A stretch of DNA of 64,000 nt from Streptomyces venezuelae (GCF_008642375.1 NZ_CP029194.1:6627001-6691000), one strand, 5' to 3'; shown: positions 1 through 8,194, counted from the stretch's first letter. Made by a program: numbers and translations. The notes: a model not told the origin generated them from the sequence alone.

Positions 1-1219
1 CGGAGTGCGCGACCAGCACCGGGCGCGTCGACACGGGGCTCAGCAGGTCGGCCAGCCACGCGTCCACCGGCCGGTCCGTCGCGGCCGAACGGCCGAGGCC
101 CGGCAGGTCGGGGGCGAGGACCGGACCGGGAAGGAGGGCGGCGAGGGGCGCCCAGAGGTCGGCGTTCATCGGCAGGCCGTGCAGCAGGACATGGGCGGGG
201 CGATGCCGCTCGCCGGTCACCCAGGTGCGACTGCCCGCCACGGCGTGGAAGCCGTACGGGCGGAGCCAGGGCGAGGCTCCGCCGAACCGCGCCGCCACCA
301 GGTCGTCGGCCCAATCGCGCAGGGCGTCGGCGGCCGGAGGCATCTCCAGGCCGACGCTCGCGGCGAAGGCGCGGGCGGACGCCGTCGGATAGCGGTCGTT
401 CGACAGGAAGGACAGCGTTTCGGGATCGGCTCCGGTCAGCGTCGGCGGCAGCCGCCGCAGCAGGCCCGCGGGGACGGTGCGGCGGGGGGCGCGGACGCCG
501 GTGTGCTCGGCGATCGTCCGGATCAGGTCGGGCAGGAGGGGCGTGCTGTCGTCGAGCACCCAGTAGTGCCGGCCCGCGGGCGCGGAGGGGGCCTCCGCCA
601 GGAACCGTGCGAAGTAGTCGACGGTGGTGATCGGCAGGAACGTGTCGCGGCCGCCGGGCAGCGCGGGGAGCCGCCCGCGCCACAGGTCCTCGACGAGGGA
701 GGCGAGGCCGACGTACTGGCCCGGCCCGATCACGGTGCTGGGGTTGGCGATCGTGAGCGGGACCCCCAGCTCGCGGGCCCGGGTGCGTACCGCGAGGTCG
801 GCCTCGGACTTGGAGGCCTCGTACGCGCCGAGAGCGGCGTAGTCGGCGAGGCCGTCGGCCGCGCTCACCCGGTAGCCGCTGATGTGCACCAGGCGTCGCA
901 GCCCGGGCAGCGCGGCGGCCCATTCGAGGACGTGGAGCGCCCCGGTGACATTGGTCGCCCGCGCCTCCTCCGCGCCGAGGCCGAAGGCGAAGCGGGCGGC
1001 GGCGTTGTAGACGTCCCGCGCCTCGGGCAGCCCCGAGAGCGGCCGGGTGATGTCGGCGGTGACGATCTCAAGACCGGCGGTGTCCACGCCCTGGGAGGTC
1101 AGCCAGGGAGTGAGGGTGTCCTTGCGTACGGCTGCCGCCACCCGCAGGCCCCGGGTGAGCAGTTCGGCGACGAGGGAGCGGCCGACGAAGCCGGTCGCGC
1201 CGAAGACGATCGCGTCCAT
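1..1219 (-). CDS. SDR/epimerase fused to alpha/beta hydrolase (3' end outside window)
   Basis: The reading frame starts at the ATG at 1219 with AAGGAG upstream and runs off the left edge. The first ~300 residues form an extended SDR: an early GATGFVG nucleotide-binding loop and a YEASK motif of the YxxxK type. The frame then continues without a stop into an alpha/beta-hydrolase domain (HVLLHGLPMNADLW, then PDLPGLGRS), and the edge falls at LVAHS, the nucleophile elbow. It therefore appears to be a two-domain oxidoreductase/epimerase plus hydrolase, probably cytoplasmic; the substrate is unknown. The TetR gene just upstream on the same strand and a TetR-type operator in the promoter suggest ligand-induced expression. 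The fusion is directly visible; the pathway is not. Confidence 0.85.
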   Translation of the reverse strand, partial: MDAIVFGATGFVGRSLVAELLTRGLRVAAAVRKDTLTPWLTSQGVDTAGLEIVTADITRPLSGLPEARDVYNAAARFAFGLGAEEARATNVTGALHVLEWAAALPGLRRLVHISGYRVSAADGLADYAALGAYEASKSEADLAVRTRARELGVPLTIANPSTVIGPGQYVGLASLVEDLWRGRLPALPGGRDTFLPITTVDYFARFLAEAPSAPAGRHYWVLDDSTPLLPDLIRTIAEHTGVRAPRRTVPAGLLRRLPPTLTGADPETLSFLSNDRYPTASARAFAASVGLEMPPAADALRDWADDLVAARFGGASPWLRPYGFHAVAGSRTWVTGERHRPAHVLLHGLPMNADLWAPLAALLPGPVLAPDLPGLGRSAATDRPVDAWLADLLSPVSTRPVLVAHS

Positions 1220-1251
1220 GAGACTCCTTGGAGAGGTTGATGAACACTGAA

Positions 1252-1263
1252 TAGATCGGTCTA
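1252..1263. promoter_or_regulatory. TetR operator in front of the SDR-hydrolase gene
   Basis: TAGATCGGTCTA is a 10/12 imperfect palindrome. With its flanks (1251-1264) it is the exact reverse complement of the site at 1880-1893 in the tetR promoter. It lies 33 bases upstream of the SDR start codon. The resemblance to LmrA/YxaF-type operators (TAGACC-GTCTA) is from memory. Confidence 0.75.
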
Positions 1264-1312
1264 CATATTTTTTGGGCAGAAGGAAGGCCCGCCGTCGCGC
1301 GGCGGGCCTCGG

Positions 1313-1870
1313 TCAGCCCAGCAGAGTGTGGACCTGGCGGGCGACACGCTCCAGCGGGTCCCTGCTGCGGTGCGCCCGGGCCAGCAGGAGCGCCCCCTCC
1401 ACCAGGGCCAGGACCGTGACGGCGAGGTCGTCGGCGTCCGGGCGGCTCGACAGTCGTGCGCGCAGGGCCGTCTCCCAGGAGGAGTAGACCTCCGAGCACA
1501 CCTCCTGGAGCGGGTCGTTGACGGCGGCCGTCTCCAGCGCCACCGTGGCCACCGGGCACCCCTTGCGCCAGTCCGACTTCGCGAGCCGGTCGCCCAGGTG
1601 GCGCAGCACGCCTTCGACGAACTCCGCCGGTGAGGGGTCGGTGCCGGCCGGCTCGCCCAGGGCGTCGCCGATCGCCTGCCCTGCCCGCCGGACGGACTCG
1701 CCGACCAGCTGGTCCTTGCCGCCGGGGAAGTGGAAGTAGAGCGAGCCGCGGGGTGCGCCGCTGACCGCGATGACCTGGTTGAGCCCCGTGCCGAAGTACC
1801 CGGCCGTCTCCACCAACTCCTGTGTCGCGTCGAGGAGTCGGTCCCGCGTCTCGGCGCCCTTCTGTCCCAT
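1313..1870 (-). CDS. TetR/AcrR family regulator, LmrA/YxaF-like
   Basis: A 185-residue protein, typical of TetR repressors. The N-terminal helix-turn-helix is clear (TRDRLLDATQELVETAGY, then NQVIAVSGAPRGSLYFHFPG), and the RGSLYFHFPGGKDQL stretch resembles the LmrA/YxaF branch. The rest is a helical ligand-binding domain. The start at 1870 was chosen because the -10 box of its promoter ends six bases before it and the family N-terminus begins there; longer in-frame starts upstream would swallow the promoter. It precedes the SDR-hydrolase gene on the same strand, and both promoters carry the same operator, so it probably represses both. The effector is unknown. Confidence 0.9.
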   Translation of the reverse strand: MGQKGAETRDRLLDATQELVETAGYFGTGLNQVIAVSGAPRGSLYFHFPGGKDQLVGESVRRAGQAIGDALGEPAGTDPSPAEFVEGVLRHLGDRLAKSDWRKGCPVATVALETAAVNDPLQEVCSEVYSSWETALRARLSSRPDADDLAVTVLALVEGALLLARAHRSRDPLERVARQVHTLLG

Positions 1871-1876
1871 GGCTGT

Positions 1877-1905
1877 AAAGTAGACCGATCTATATATTTT
1901 CTCAA
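1877..1905 (-). promoter_or_regulatory. tetR promoter with operator between -35 and -10
   Basis: On the minus strand TTGAGA (1905-1900), 17 bases, then TACTTT (1882-1877). The operator TAGACCGATCTA (1881-1892) fills the spacer and touches the -10 box. Only six bases separate the -10 from the ATG and no Shine-Dalgarno sequence is visible, so the transcript is probably leaderless and autorepressed. Confidence 0.65.
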
Positions 1906-2021
1906 CCCCTCCCCGGTCCTCTCCCCGGTGCTCCCCCCCGGTCCCGTTCCCCGCCGACGCGCTCGACCGACACCTGAGACCGGTTGGCCCGCGCGGGGGC
2001 CCGACCGTTAGGTTTTCCGTC

Positions 2022-3005
2022 ATGACCACTGCTCCTCGCACCACCGGCGCCGTCGCCGCCGGCCTCGCCACCATCGCCGGTGACGGCTCCGTTCTCGACA
2101 CCTGGTTCCCCGCCCCCGAGCTGACCGACGCGCCCGGCCCCGCCGGCACCGAGCGGCTCACCCCCGACGAGGCCGTGAACGCCCTCGGTGACGGGGCCGC
2201 CAAGGCCCTCGGCGTGGACGCCCGCCGCGGCGTCGAGGTGGTCGCCGTCCGTACCGTCATCTCCTCGCTCGACGACAAGCCGCTCGACGCGCACGACGCC
2301 TACCTGCGCCTGCACCTGCTCAGCCACCGGCTGGTCAAGCCGCACGGCCAGAGCCTGGACGGCGTCTTCGGCCTCCTCGCCAACGTCGCCTGGACCTCGC
2401 TCGGCCCGGTCGCCGTGGACGACATCGAGAAGGTCCGGCTCAACGCCCGCGCCGAGGGCCTGCACCTCCAGGTGACCTCGATCGACAAGTTCCCGCGGAT
2501 GACCGACTACGTCGTCCCCGCCGGGGTCCGCATCGCCGACGCCGACCGCGTGCGCCTCGGCGCCCACCTCGCCGCCGGCACCACCGTCATGCACGAGGGC
2601 TTCGTCAACTTCAACGCAGGCACCCTCGGCACCTCGATGGTCGAGGGCCGGATCTCCGCCGGCGTCGTCGTGGGCAACGGCTCCGACATCGGCGGCGGCG
2701 CCTCCACCATGGGCACCCTGTCCGGCGGCGGCAACGTCGTCATCTCGATCGGCGAGCGCTGCCTGATCGGCGCCGAGGCGGGCGTCGGCATCGCCCTCGG
2801 CGACGAGTGCGTCGTCGAGGCCGGTCTGTACGTCACGGCCGGCACCCGGGTCACCATGCCCGACGGCCAGATCGTTAAGGCCCGCGAGCTCTCCGGCGGC
2901 TCGAACATCCTCTTCCGCCGCAACTCGGTCACCGGAGCCGTCGAGGCCCGCCCGAACAACGCGGTCTGGGGCGGACTGAACGAGATCCTCCACAGCCACA
3001 ACTGA
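2022..3005 (+). CDS. dapD: Tetrahydrodipicolinate N-succinyltransferase DapD
   Basis: Transfers succinyl from succinyl-CoA to tetrahydrodipicolinate in the succinylase branch of lysine/LL-diaminopimelate synthesis, supplying peptidoglycan and lysine in the cytoplasm. The 327-residue length and sequence fit the actinobacterial DapD type. The N-terminal half is a helical/mixed domain ending in FPRMTDYVVPAGVRIA. It is followed by the left-handed beta-helix with hexapeptide turns (VRLGAHLAAGTTVMHEG, VVVGNGSDIGGGASTMG) and a C-terminal substrate segment containing GGSNILFRRNS. It stands alone and divergent from the tetR unit. No strong ribosome-binding site precedes the ATG. Confidence 0.96.
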   Translation: MTTAPRTTGAVAAGLATIAGDGSVLDTWFPAPELTDAPGPAGTERLTPDEAVNALGDGAAKALGVDARRGVEVVAVRTVISSLDDKPLDAHDAYLRLHLLSHRLVKPHGQSLDGVFGLLANVAWTSLGPVAVDDIEKVRLNARAEGLHLQVTSIDKFPRMTDYVVPAGVRIADADRVRLGAHLAAGTTVMHEGFVNFNAGTLGTSMVEGRISAGVVVGNGSDIGGGASTMGTLSGGGNVVISIGERCLIGAEAGVGIALGDECVVEAGLYVTAGTRVTMPDGQIVKARELSGGSNILFRRNSVTGAVEARPNNAVWGGLNEILHSHN

Positions 3006-3010
3006 TGCGG

Positions 3011-3055
3011 TGACTCTGCGTCAACAGCCGACGTTAGGCAGGACGCAGGGTCACT
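3011..3055 (+). terminator. Putative dapD terminator hairpin
   Basis: A 12-base stem (GTGACTCTGCGT at 3011-3022 with ACGCAGGGTCAC at 3044-3055, one G-U pair) begins six bases after the dapD stop. It has a 21-base loop and no T tract. Confidence 0.45.
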
Positions 3056-3081
3056 GTACGCAGACAAGGCGAGGAGTCGAC

Positions 3082-3300
3082 ATGAGGACGAAGCCCACGG
3101 TCGCCGGGGTGCTCACGGCGGTGGCGGTACTGCTGCCCGCCGGCACGGCCCAGGCGGACGAGACGCACACGCACCACGGCCCGACCGTCACCAACGGCCC
3201 CAGCCTCTCCCTCCACACCGGGCAGATCGACGACCCGCTGGAGGACGTCCTGGAGCACGCCGCGATTTTCGGCCGGACCTACACGACCGACTCCGCCTGA
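3082..3300 (+). CDS. Small secreted His-containing peptide
   Basis: A 72-residue protein starting at the ATG at 3082 with GAGGAG at 3071-3076. Residues 1-28 are a classic Sec signal: MRTK, an Ala/Val-rich core, then GTAQADE with likely cleavage after AQA. The mature ~45 residues hold a THTHHGPTV cluster, which could bind metal, and no recognised domain. It lies downstream of dapD in the same direction, a neighbourhood I recall as conserved in Streptomyces. Its last 22 bases overlap the 3' end of the convergent aldolase gene. Function unknown. Confidence 0.7.
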   Translation: MRTKPTVAGVLTAVAVLLPAGTAQADETHTHHGPTVTNGPSLSLHTGQIDDPLEDVLEHAAIFGRTYTTDSA

Positions 3301-4163
3301 AGCAGCGCTTCGAGCGCACCCCGCAGCCCGTCGACCGTCTCCCGGTCGGCGGGCTGCAGCGGTTCCCGCACCGGCCCTCCGAGCAGCGCCTTGGCGGTCA
3401 CCGTGCCGGGCAGCCCCGAGGCCATCATCAGCTCGGCCAGCGGCATCGTGCGGGCGTGGAGCAGGGCCGCCCCGGCGGTGTCGCCGGCGTCGAAGGCGTC
3501 CAGGACCGCGCGCAGCTGCCGGGGCACCACGTTGGCCACCGTGCTGACGTAGCCGGCGCCGCCGACCGCGTACAGCGGCAGGTTCAGTTCCTCGGCGCCC
3601 GAGTAGTACGCGAGCCCGGTCTCCGCGATCAGCCGGGCCGAGGCCAGGAAGTCGTACGAGCAGTCCTTCACCGCCACGATCCGCGGGTGCCCGGCAAGCC
3701 GCCGCATCGTCGCCGGCTCGACGCGCGTGCCCGTGCGGCCCGGGATGTCGTAGACCATCACCGGCAGCTCCGTGGCGTCCGCGACCTTGAGGAAGTGCGC
3801 CTCGACGGCCGCCTGCGGAGGGCGGCTGTAGTACGGGGTGACGACGAGCAGCCCGTCGGCGCCCGCCTTCTCGGCCTCGCGGGCCAGCTCCGCGGTGTGG
3901 CGGGTGTCGGCCGTCCCGATGCCCGTGAGCAGCGACGGGCCCGGTCCCACCACGGCCCGGACGGCGCGGACGAGCTCGGCCTTCTCGGCGTCGGAGGTGG
4001 TCGGCGACTCGCCGGTGGTGCCGTTGAGGACCAGGCCGTCACAGCCCTCCGCCACCAGGTGCGCGGCCAGCTCGCCGGCCCGGTCGAGGTCGAGCGCGCC
4101 GGAGCGGGAGAAGGGCGTGATCATCGCGCAGAGCGCGCGGCCGAAGGGGCGTTCAGTGCTCAT
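3279..4163 (-). CDS. DapA-like aldolase (4-hydroxy-tetrahydrodipicolinate synthase family)
   Basis: A 294-residue class I aldolase of the DHDPS/N-acetylneuraminate lyase superfamily. The active-site elements are present: GTTGESPT (carbonyl-binding threonines), YDIPGRTGT (general-acid Tyr and the Arg that in DHDPS binds the substrate carboxylate) and IVAVKDCS with the Schiff-base Lys. The Arg favours DapA activity (pyruvate plus aspartate semialdehyde). However, Streptomyces genomes carry several paralogues, and its divergent neighbour is an SDR rather than lysine genes, so a sugar-acid or amino-acid catabolic aldolase is possible. The start at 4163 gives the family N-terminus. The TAG stop at 3279 lies inside the coding sequence of the small secreted peptide. 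Confidence 0.85.
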   Translation of the reverse strand: MSTERPFGRALCAMITPFSRSGALDLDRAGELAAHLVAEGCDGLVLNGTTGESPTTSDAEKAELVRAVRAVVGPGPSLLTGIGTADTRHTAELAREAEKAGADGLLVVTPYYSRPPQAAVEAHFLKVADATELPVMVYDIPGRTGTRVEPATMRRLAGHPRIVAVKDCSYDFLASARLIAETGLAYYSGAEELNLPLYAVGGAGYVSTVANVVPRQLRAVLDAFDAGDTAGAALLHARTMPLAELMMASGLPGTVTAKALLGGPVREPLQPADRETVDGLRGALEALLQAESVV

Positions 4164-4297
4164 CCGGACAGTCTGGGCGTGAATGACCGTGAAGGTCCAC
4201 GTAGTTCTTCTTGGTTCGAGAGATAAGCACTGCTGAAGAGTGGGTCGCTCTGGCATGATCGGCGGGCGCGACAGGGGGACATGGAGAACAACACAGC

Positions 4298-5035
4298 ATG
4301 AGCGAACAGCGCGTCGCACTCGTCACCGGCTCGTCCTCGGGCATCGGGGCCGCCGTCGCCCGCCGCCTCGCCGAGGCCGGCATCCGGGTCGTCGTCAACT
4401 CCGCCCGCTCCGTCGAGGCGGGGGAACGCCTCGCCGCCGAACTGCCCGGCGCCGTCTACCTGCAGGCCGACGTCTCCGACGAGATTCAGGCCAAGGAGCT
4501 CGTCGAGCGGACCGTCGAGCGCCTCGGCCGCCTCGACATCCTCGTCAACTGCGCCGGCACCACCCGGTTCATCCCGCACGACGACCTCGAAGCCGCCTCG
4601 CCCGAGGTCTGGCGGCACCTCTACGACGTCAACGTCATCGGCGTCTGGCAGACCGTCACCGCCGCCGTCCCGCACCTGCGGAAGACCCGCGGCAGCGTCG
4701 TGACGATCTCCTCCCAGGCCGGCGTCCGGCCGGGCGGCAGCTCCATCCCGTACGCGGTCTCCAAGGCGGCCGTCAACCACATGACGAAGCTCCTCGCCAA
4801 GACCCTCGGGCCCGACGTCCGGGTCAACGCCGTCGCACCCGGACTCATCGACACCCCCTGGTTCGACGGGGTCGACGGCGCCGACGCGGCCAAGGCCCAT
4901 GTCGCGGACGTCGTCCCGCTGCGCCGGGTCGGCCGCCCCGAGGACATCGCGCGGGCGGTCTTCGACCTGGCCCACGCCTCGTACATCACCGGCGAGGTGC
5001 TCCTCGTGGACGGCGGCGGGCACCTGCTCGGCTGA
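4298..5035 (+). CDS. Short-chain dehydrogenase/reductase
   Basis: A classical SDR of 245 residues. Motifs: TGSSSGIG (cofactor loop), NCAG in the fourth strand, the catalytic Ser in TISSQAG and YAVSKAA for YxxxK, then NAVAPGLIDTPW and the C-terminal YITGEVLLVDGGG. It would reduce or oxidise a carbonyl/alcohol with NAD(P)(H) in the cytoplasm; no substrate can be read. It is divergent from the dapA-like gene across 134 bases, so the two may share regulation. It is convergent with the downstream acetyltransferase. Confidence 0.92.
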   Translation: MSEQRVALVTGSSSGIGAAVARRLAEAGIRVVVNSARSVEAGERLAAELPGAVYLQADVSDEIQAKELVERTVERLGRLDILVNCAGTTRFIPHDDLEAASPEVWRHLYDVNVIGVWQTVTAAVPHLRKTRGSVVTISSQAGVRPGGSSIPYAVSKAAVNHMTKLLAKTLGPDVRVNAVAPGLIDTPWFDGVDGADAAKAHVADVVPLRRVGRPEDIARAVFDLAHASYITGEVLLVDGGGHLLG

Positions 5036-5090
5036 GCCGCCACCCGGCCCGTCACCAGGCCCGTCACCCGGCTCGTCCCCGACCTCTCCT

Positions 5091-5534
5091 TCAGAGGGGC
5101 AGCTTGAAACCGTCGTGGCTGCGCGCGAAGCCCAGCGAGGCGTAGAAGCGGTGGGCCTCCGTCCGCCGTTTGTCGCTGGTCAGCTGGACGAGCGCGCAGC
5201 CACGCGCGCGGGCCCGCGCCACGGCCCGCTCCATCAGCTCCCGCCCGAGACCGCCGCCCCGCCGGTCGGCCCGGATCCGCACGGCCTCGACCAGGGCGCG
5301 CTCGGCGCCGCCCTTGCCGAGCCCCGGGATGTACGTGATCTGGAGGCAGCCCACGACGAGCTCGCCGTCCACGAGGACCAGCATCTCGTTGCGCGGATCC
5401 GCCCCGATGTCCGCGAAGGCCCGCTCGTACGCCTCGGTGACGACGATCGTGGCAGGGTCGACGACCTGCTCCTCGTTTGCCAGGAGGGCGAGGACGGCGG
5501 GCAGTTCGGCGCGGGTGGCGAGGCGGAGAATCAT
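5091..5534 (-). CDS. GNAT family N-acetyltransferase
   Basis: A 147-residue GNAT protein: MILRLATRAELPAVLALL at the N-terminus, the central strand VDGELVVGCLQITYIPGL, the acetyl-CoA pyrophosphate loop in IRADRRGGGLGRELMERAV (R-x-x-G-x-G/A pattern) and the C-terminal AHRFYASLGFARSHDGFKL. It resembles the cytoplasmic acetyltransferases often annotated as aminoglycoside- or metabolite-acetylating, but the substrate cannot be told. The start at 5534 gives the standard family N-terminus; longer frames upstream would run into the neighbouring promoter. Confidence 0.9.
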   Translation of the reverse strand: MILRLATRAELPAVLALLANEEQVVDPATIVVTEAYERAFADIGADPRNEMLVLVDGELVVGCLQITYIPGLGKGGAERALVEAVRIRADRRGGGLGRELMERAVARARARGCALVQLTSDKRRTEAHRFYASLGFARSHDGFKLPL

Positions 5535-5620
5535 GCTGCCGAGTCTCACACAAGGGGATTTCATGCCGCGTTCATGGCCGAAGCGAGACGGTATGGCCAA
5601 CTGAAAAGAGGGAGCCCTCC

Positions 5621-6340
5621 ATGAACGCCGTCGCACACCCCGACGCCCGTCCCGAGATCCACCGTCCCGGCGTCGAAGCCGTCCTCGTCAACACCTGGTC
5701 GGTCGGCACCCCCGAGCGCCAGCGCGCAGCGGTCGAGGCCGTCCGCAAGGCCTGGGAGAGCCGGGAGTGGCCGGACCCGAGGCTGCTCGGATACACCGTC
5801 TACCGCGGGGCGGACGGCGACACGCTGCTCCACTACGCGCAGTGGGCCACCCAGGAGGCCTACGACGACTTCGTCCGCACCCGCCGTGACGACCGGGACG
5901 CCGAGATCGACGCGGCCGTCCCCGGGATCGAGCGGGTCGAGCCGCACCGCTACGCGCCGCCGTACAGGACCGCCGTCCTCAACGAGGAGAGTGCGGGGGC
6001 GGTACCGGGCCTGGTCGCGGCCGTCGAGGTCGAGTTCGACGGGCCGGACGCCGGACGCCAGAGAGCCTGGGTGGACAGCGTGTTCACCGCGCTGGCCCAG
6101 GACGAGGGGTCGCAGCGGATACCGGGCGCGATCGGCGCCCAGTTCCACCTCTCCGTCGACGGCACCCGCGCCCTCGACCTCGCCGAGTGGGAGAGCGAGC
6201 AGGCCCACACGGCGTGGCTGATGAGTCTGGCCACCGGCCCGGTCGGCGAGGCCTGGGCGGCGGTGGCGAACTACCCCGGGATCGCCGGCAGCCGAGTGCG
6301 AAAGTACACGCCCGCGCTGAGCCTCAGCGCGGGCGTGTGA
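5621..6340 (+). CDS. Antibiotic biosynthesis monooxygenase-like protein, duplicated
   Basis: A 239-residue protein starting at the ATG at 5621 with GGGAG upstream at 5610-5614. It looks like two tandem ferredoxin-like ABM domains of about 110 residues each. The first runs from VEAVLVNTWSVGTPERQRA to about residue 95, with LLHYAQWATQEAYDDFV. The second starts near VAAVEVEFDGPDAGRQRAW and includes ALDLAEWESEQAHTAWL. ABM domains act as small dimeric monooxygenases or in quinone/heme chemistry; no substrate is evident. The last eleven codons and the stop are built into a large palindrome that probably serves as terminator. Confidence 0.8.
   Translation: MNAVAHPDARPEIHRPGVEAVLVNTWSVGTPERQRAAVEAVRKAWESREWPDPRLLGYTVYRGADGDTLLHYAQWATQEAYDDFVRTRRDDRDAEIDAAVPGIERVEPHRYAPPYRTAVLNEESAGAVPGLVAAVEVEFDGPDAGRQRAWVDSVFTALAQDEGSQRIPGAIGAQFHLSVDGTRALDLAEWESEQAHTAWLMSLATGPVGEAWAAVANYPGIAGSRVRKYTPALSLSAGV
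6306..6338. terminator. Bidirectional terminator embedding the stop codon
   Basis: A perfect 16-base stem with a one-base centre: ACACGCCCGCGCTGAG (6306-6321) against CTCAGCGCGGGCGTGT (6323-6338). The T of the monooxygenase TGA is the last stem base. It sits between two convergent genes, so it can serve both. Confidence 0.75.
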
Positions 6341-6355
6341 CCGACCGGGTCGGTA

Positions 6356-8194
6356 CTACGGGCGGAAGCGCAGGACCTGCGGGTCGTGGTCGCTGTCCTG
6401 GTCGGCGAACTCGGCGTTGATGTGCACGCTGTCGTACTCGAAGTGGTGCACGCCCGGGCTGGTCAGGATCTGGTCGAGGACCTGGCTGTTGCCCTGGTAG
6501 ACGTACGAGTACCGCTCGGAGCGGGGCAGCGACTTCACGGCCGGGTACAGCGCGCCGCCGTCCGTCAGCGCCTGCGTCGTCCCGGAGAACTCGAAGTCGT
6601 TGATGTCGCCCACGACCAGCACGTCGGCCTGCTTCTCCAGGGCGACGATGTCCTTCACGAAGGCGTTGACGGCCTGCGCCTGGAGCAGTCGCTTCGCCTC
6701 GGAGGAACGGTTCGGCGGCTGGTGGTGCGAGACGAGGGACTCGTCGCCGCCCTTCGAGCCGAAGTGGTTGGCGATCACGAAGACCGTGCGGCCGCGGAAG
6801 ACGAACTCGCCCGCGAGCGGCTTGCGGCTGCTGTCCCAGGCCGTGTTCGCCGGGTCGATCCGGCCGGGGGAGACCGTCAGGGCGGCGTGGCCCTTCCGGC
6901 CGGTCACGGCGGTGGCGGCGGTCGCGTCGGTGGCCGCCCGGTCCGTGAAGGAGACCCGCTCGGGGTTGAAGAGGAAGACCTGGCGGATGTTGCCGCCGGG
7001 CTCGCCGCCGTCCTTGTTGTTCTCCGGGTCGACCGAGCGCCACTCGTACGCCGGGCCGCCGGCCGCGACGATCGCGTCCGTGAACTTCTTGACCGTCTGG
7101 TCGGCGGCGACCGTGCCGTCGTTCTTCGCGCCGTTGTTGTCCTGGATCTCCTCCAGGGCCAGGATGTCGGGCGCGGCGAGGTTGTCGACGACCGCCTTCG
7201 CGAGGGCGTCGAACTTCTCCTGCGGGTCGGTCGGGTCGAGGTTCTCGACGTTGTACGTCGCCACGGCCAGCTCGTTCTTGTGCTGCTTGTCCGTGGTCTC
7301 GCGCTCCAGGCCGTTGTCCTCGACCGTGCCGAGCGTGCGGGCCGTCAGCGTGTAGCCGCCGAACTGGTTGAAGTCGAGCGGGCCCTCGGTGGTGCCCGTC
7401 AGCCGGTCGCCGACGTTCGCCTTCGGGAAGGGCTGCTGGGCGATCGGGGTCAGCGACTGGATCTGGAGCCGGCCGGTGTTCTGGGACTCGTACGAGCCGT
7501 AGACCGTGCCGCCGCGCCAGTTGCGGTTCTCCCAGGGCTTCACCGTCACCCAGAGCTCGGAGTACGGGTCGGTGGCGCCGACCACCCGCGAGGAGCCGAT
7601 CCGGACGTTGGTGCCCTCCAGGGACTCGTAGTAGTCCAGGGCGTACGTCTCCGGGTCGAGCGTCAGCCCGTTGATCGAGCCGCCGGCGGCCGGGTCGCCG
7701 GCCGGGGTGTACTCGTCGGGGACGGACCAGGCGGAGATCGTCACCGGGGCCGGGACCGCGTTGCCCTTCGAGACCACCGTGATCACAGGCTTGGAGAGCT
7801 GGGTCAGCGACTGGTTGCCGGAGTTCAGGCCGCCCGGGACGTACTCGGTGACCGTGCCGTTCACGCTGACCGCGTCGCCGACGGCGACGGTCGGGACCGA
7901 GCTGGTGAAGACGAACAGGCCCTCGCTGGTGGCCGGGTTCGCGTCGGCCTCGGGGTCCTGGATCCAGAAGCCGCGCGAGCCGTAGGTGCGGACGCCGGTG
8001 ACGATGCCGGTCACGCCGGTGACCTGCTTGCCCACGAGGGGGGAGACGCGGGTGGTGCCCTGGATGTCGTGGATGCGCGTGCCGGTGGCGCTGTCGTCGG
8101 CGGCGGCGTTCGTCGAACCGGCGAGCAGGCCGGCGGCGAGGGCGGCGGAGACGACGGCGGAGATGGCGGCGTATCTCGGTATGGAGGAAGGCAT
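6356..8194 (-). CDS. Secreted endonuclease/exonuclease/phosphatase family protein (ExeM-like)
   Basis: A 612-residue exported enzyme starting at the ATG at 8194 with GGAG seven bases upstream. Residues 1-38 are a Sec signal (IPRYAAISAVVSAALAAGLL, then STNAAADD). An OB-fold/LTD-like nucleic-acid-binding half (residues ~40-300) is followed by an EEP nuclease domain. That domain carries YNVENL (Asn), LALEEIQDN (Glu), the NHFGSKGG loop, GDINDFEFSG (Asp/Asn) and the terminal SDHDPQV (Asp-His). The family cleaves extracellular DNA or phosphoesters. A PHO-box-like array upstream suggests induction on phosphate starvation, fitting nucleic-acid scavenging. Transcription ends at the shared hairpin at 6306-6338. 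Confidence 0.9.
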   Translation of the reverse strand: MPSSIPRYAAISAVVSAALAAGLLAGSTNAAADDSATGTRIHDIQGTTRVSPLVGKQVTGVTGIVTGVRTYGSRGFWIQDPEADANPATSEGLFVFTSSVPTVAVGDAVSVNGTVTEYVPGGLNSGNQSLTQLSKPVITVVSKGNAVPAPVTISAWSVPDEYTPAGDPAAGGSINGLTLDPETYALDYYESLEGTNVRIGSSRVVGATDPYSELWVTVKPWENRNWRGGTVYGSYESQNTGRLQIQSLTPIAQQPFPKANVGDRLTGTTEGPLDFNQFGGYTLTARTLGTVEDNGLERETTDKQHKNELAVATYNVENLDPTDPQEKFDALAKAVVDNLAAPDILALEEIQDNNGAKNDGTVAADQTVKKFTDAIVAAGGPAYEWRSVDPENNKDGGEPGGNIRQVFLFNPERVSFTDRAATDATAATAVTGRKGHAALTVSPGRIDPANTAWDSSRKPLAGEFVFRGRTVFVIANHFGSKGGDESLVSHHQPPNRSSEAKRLLQAQAVNAFVKDIVALEKQADVLVVGDINDFEFSGTTQALTDGGALYPAVKSLPRSERYSYVYQGNSQVLDQILTSPGVHHFEYDSVHINAEFADQDSDHDPQVLRFRP

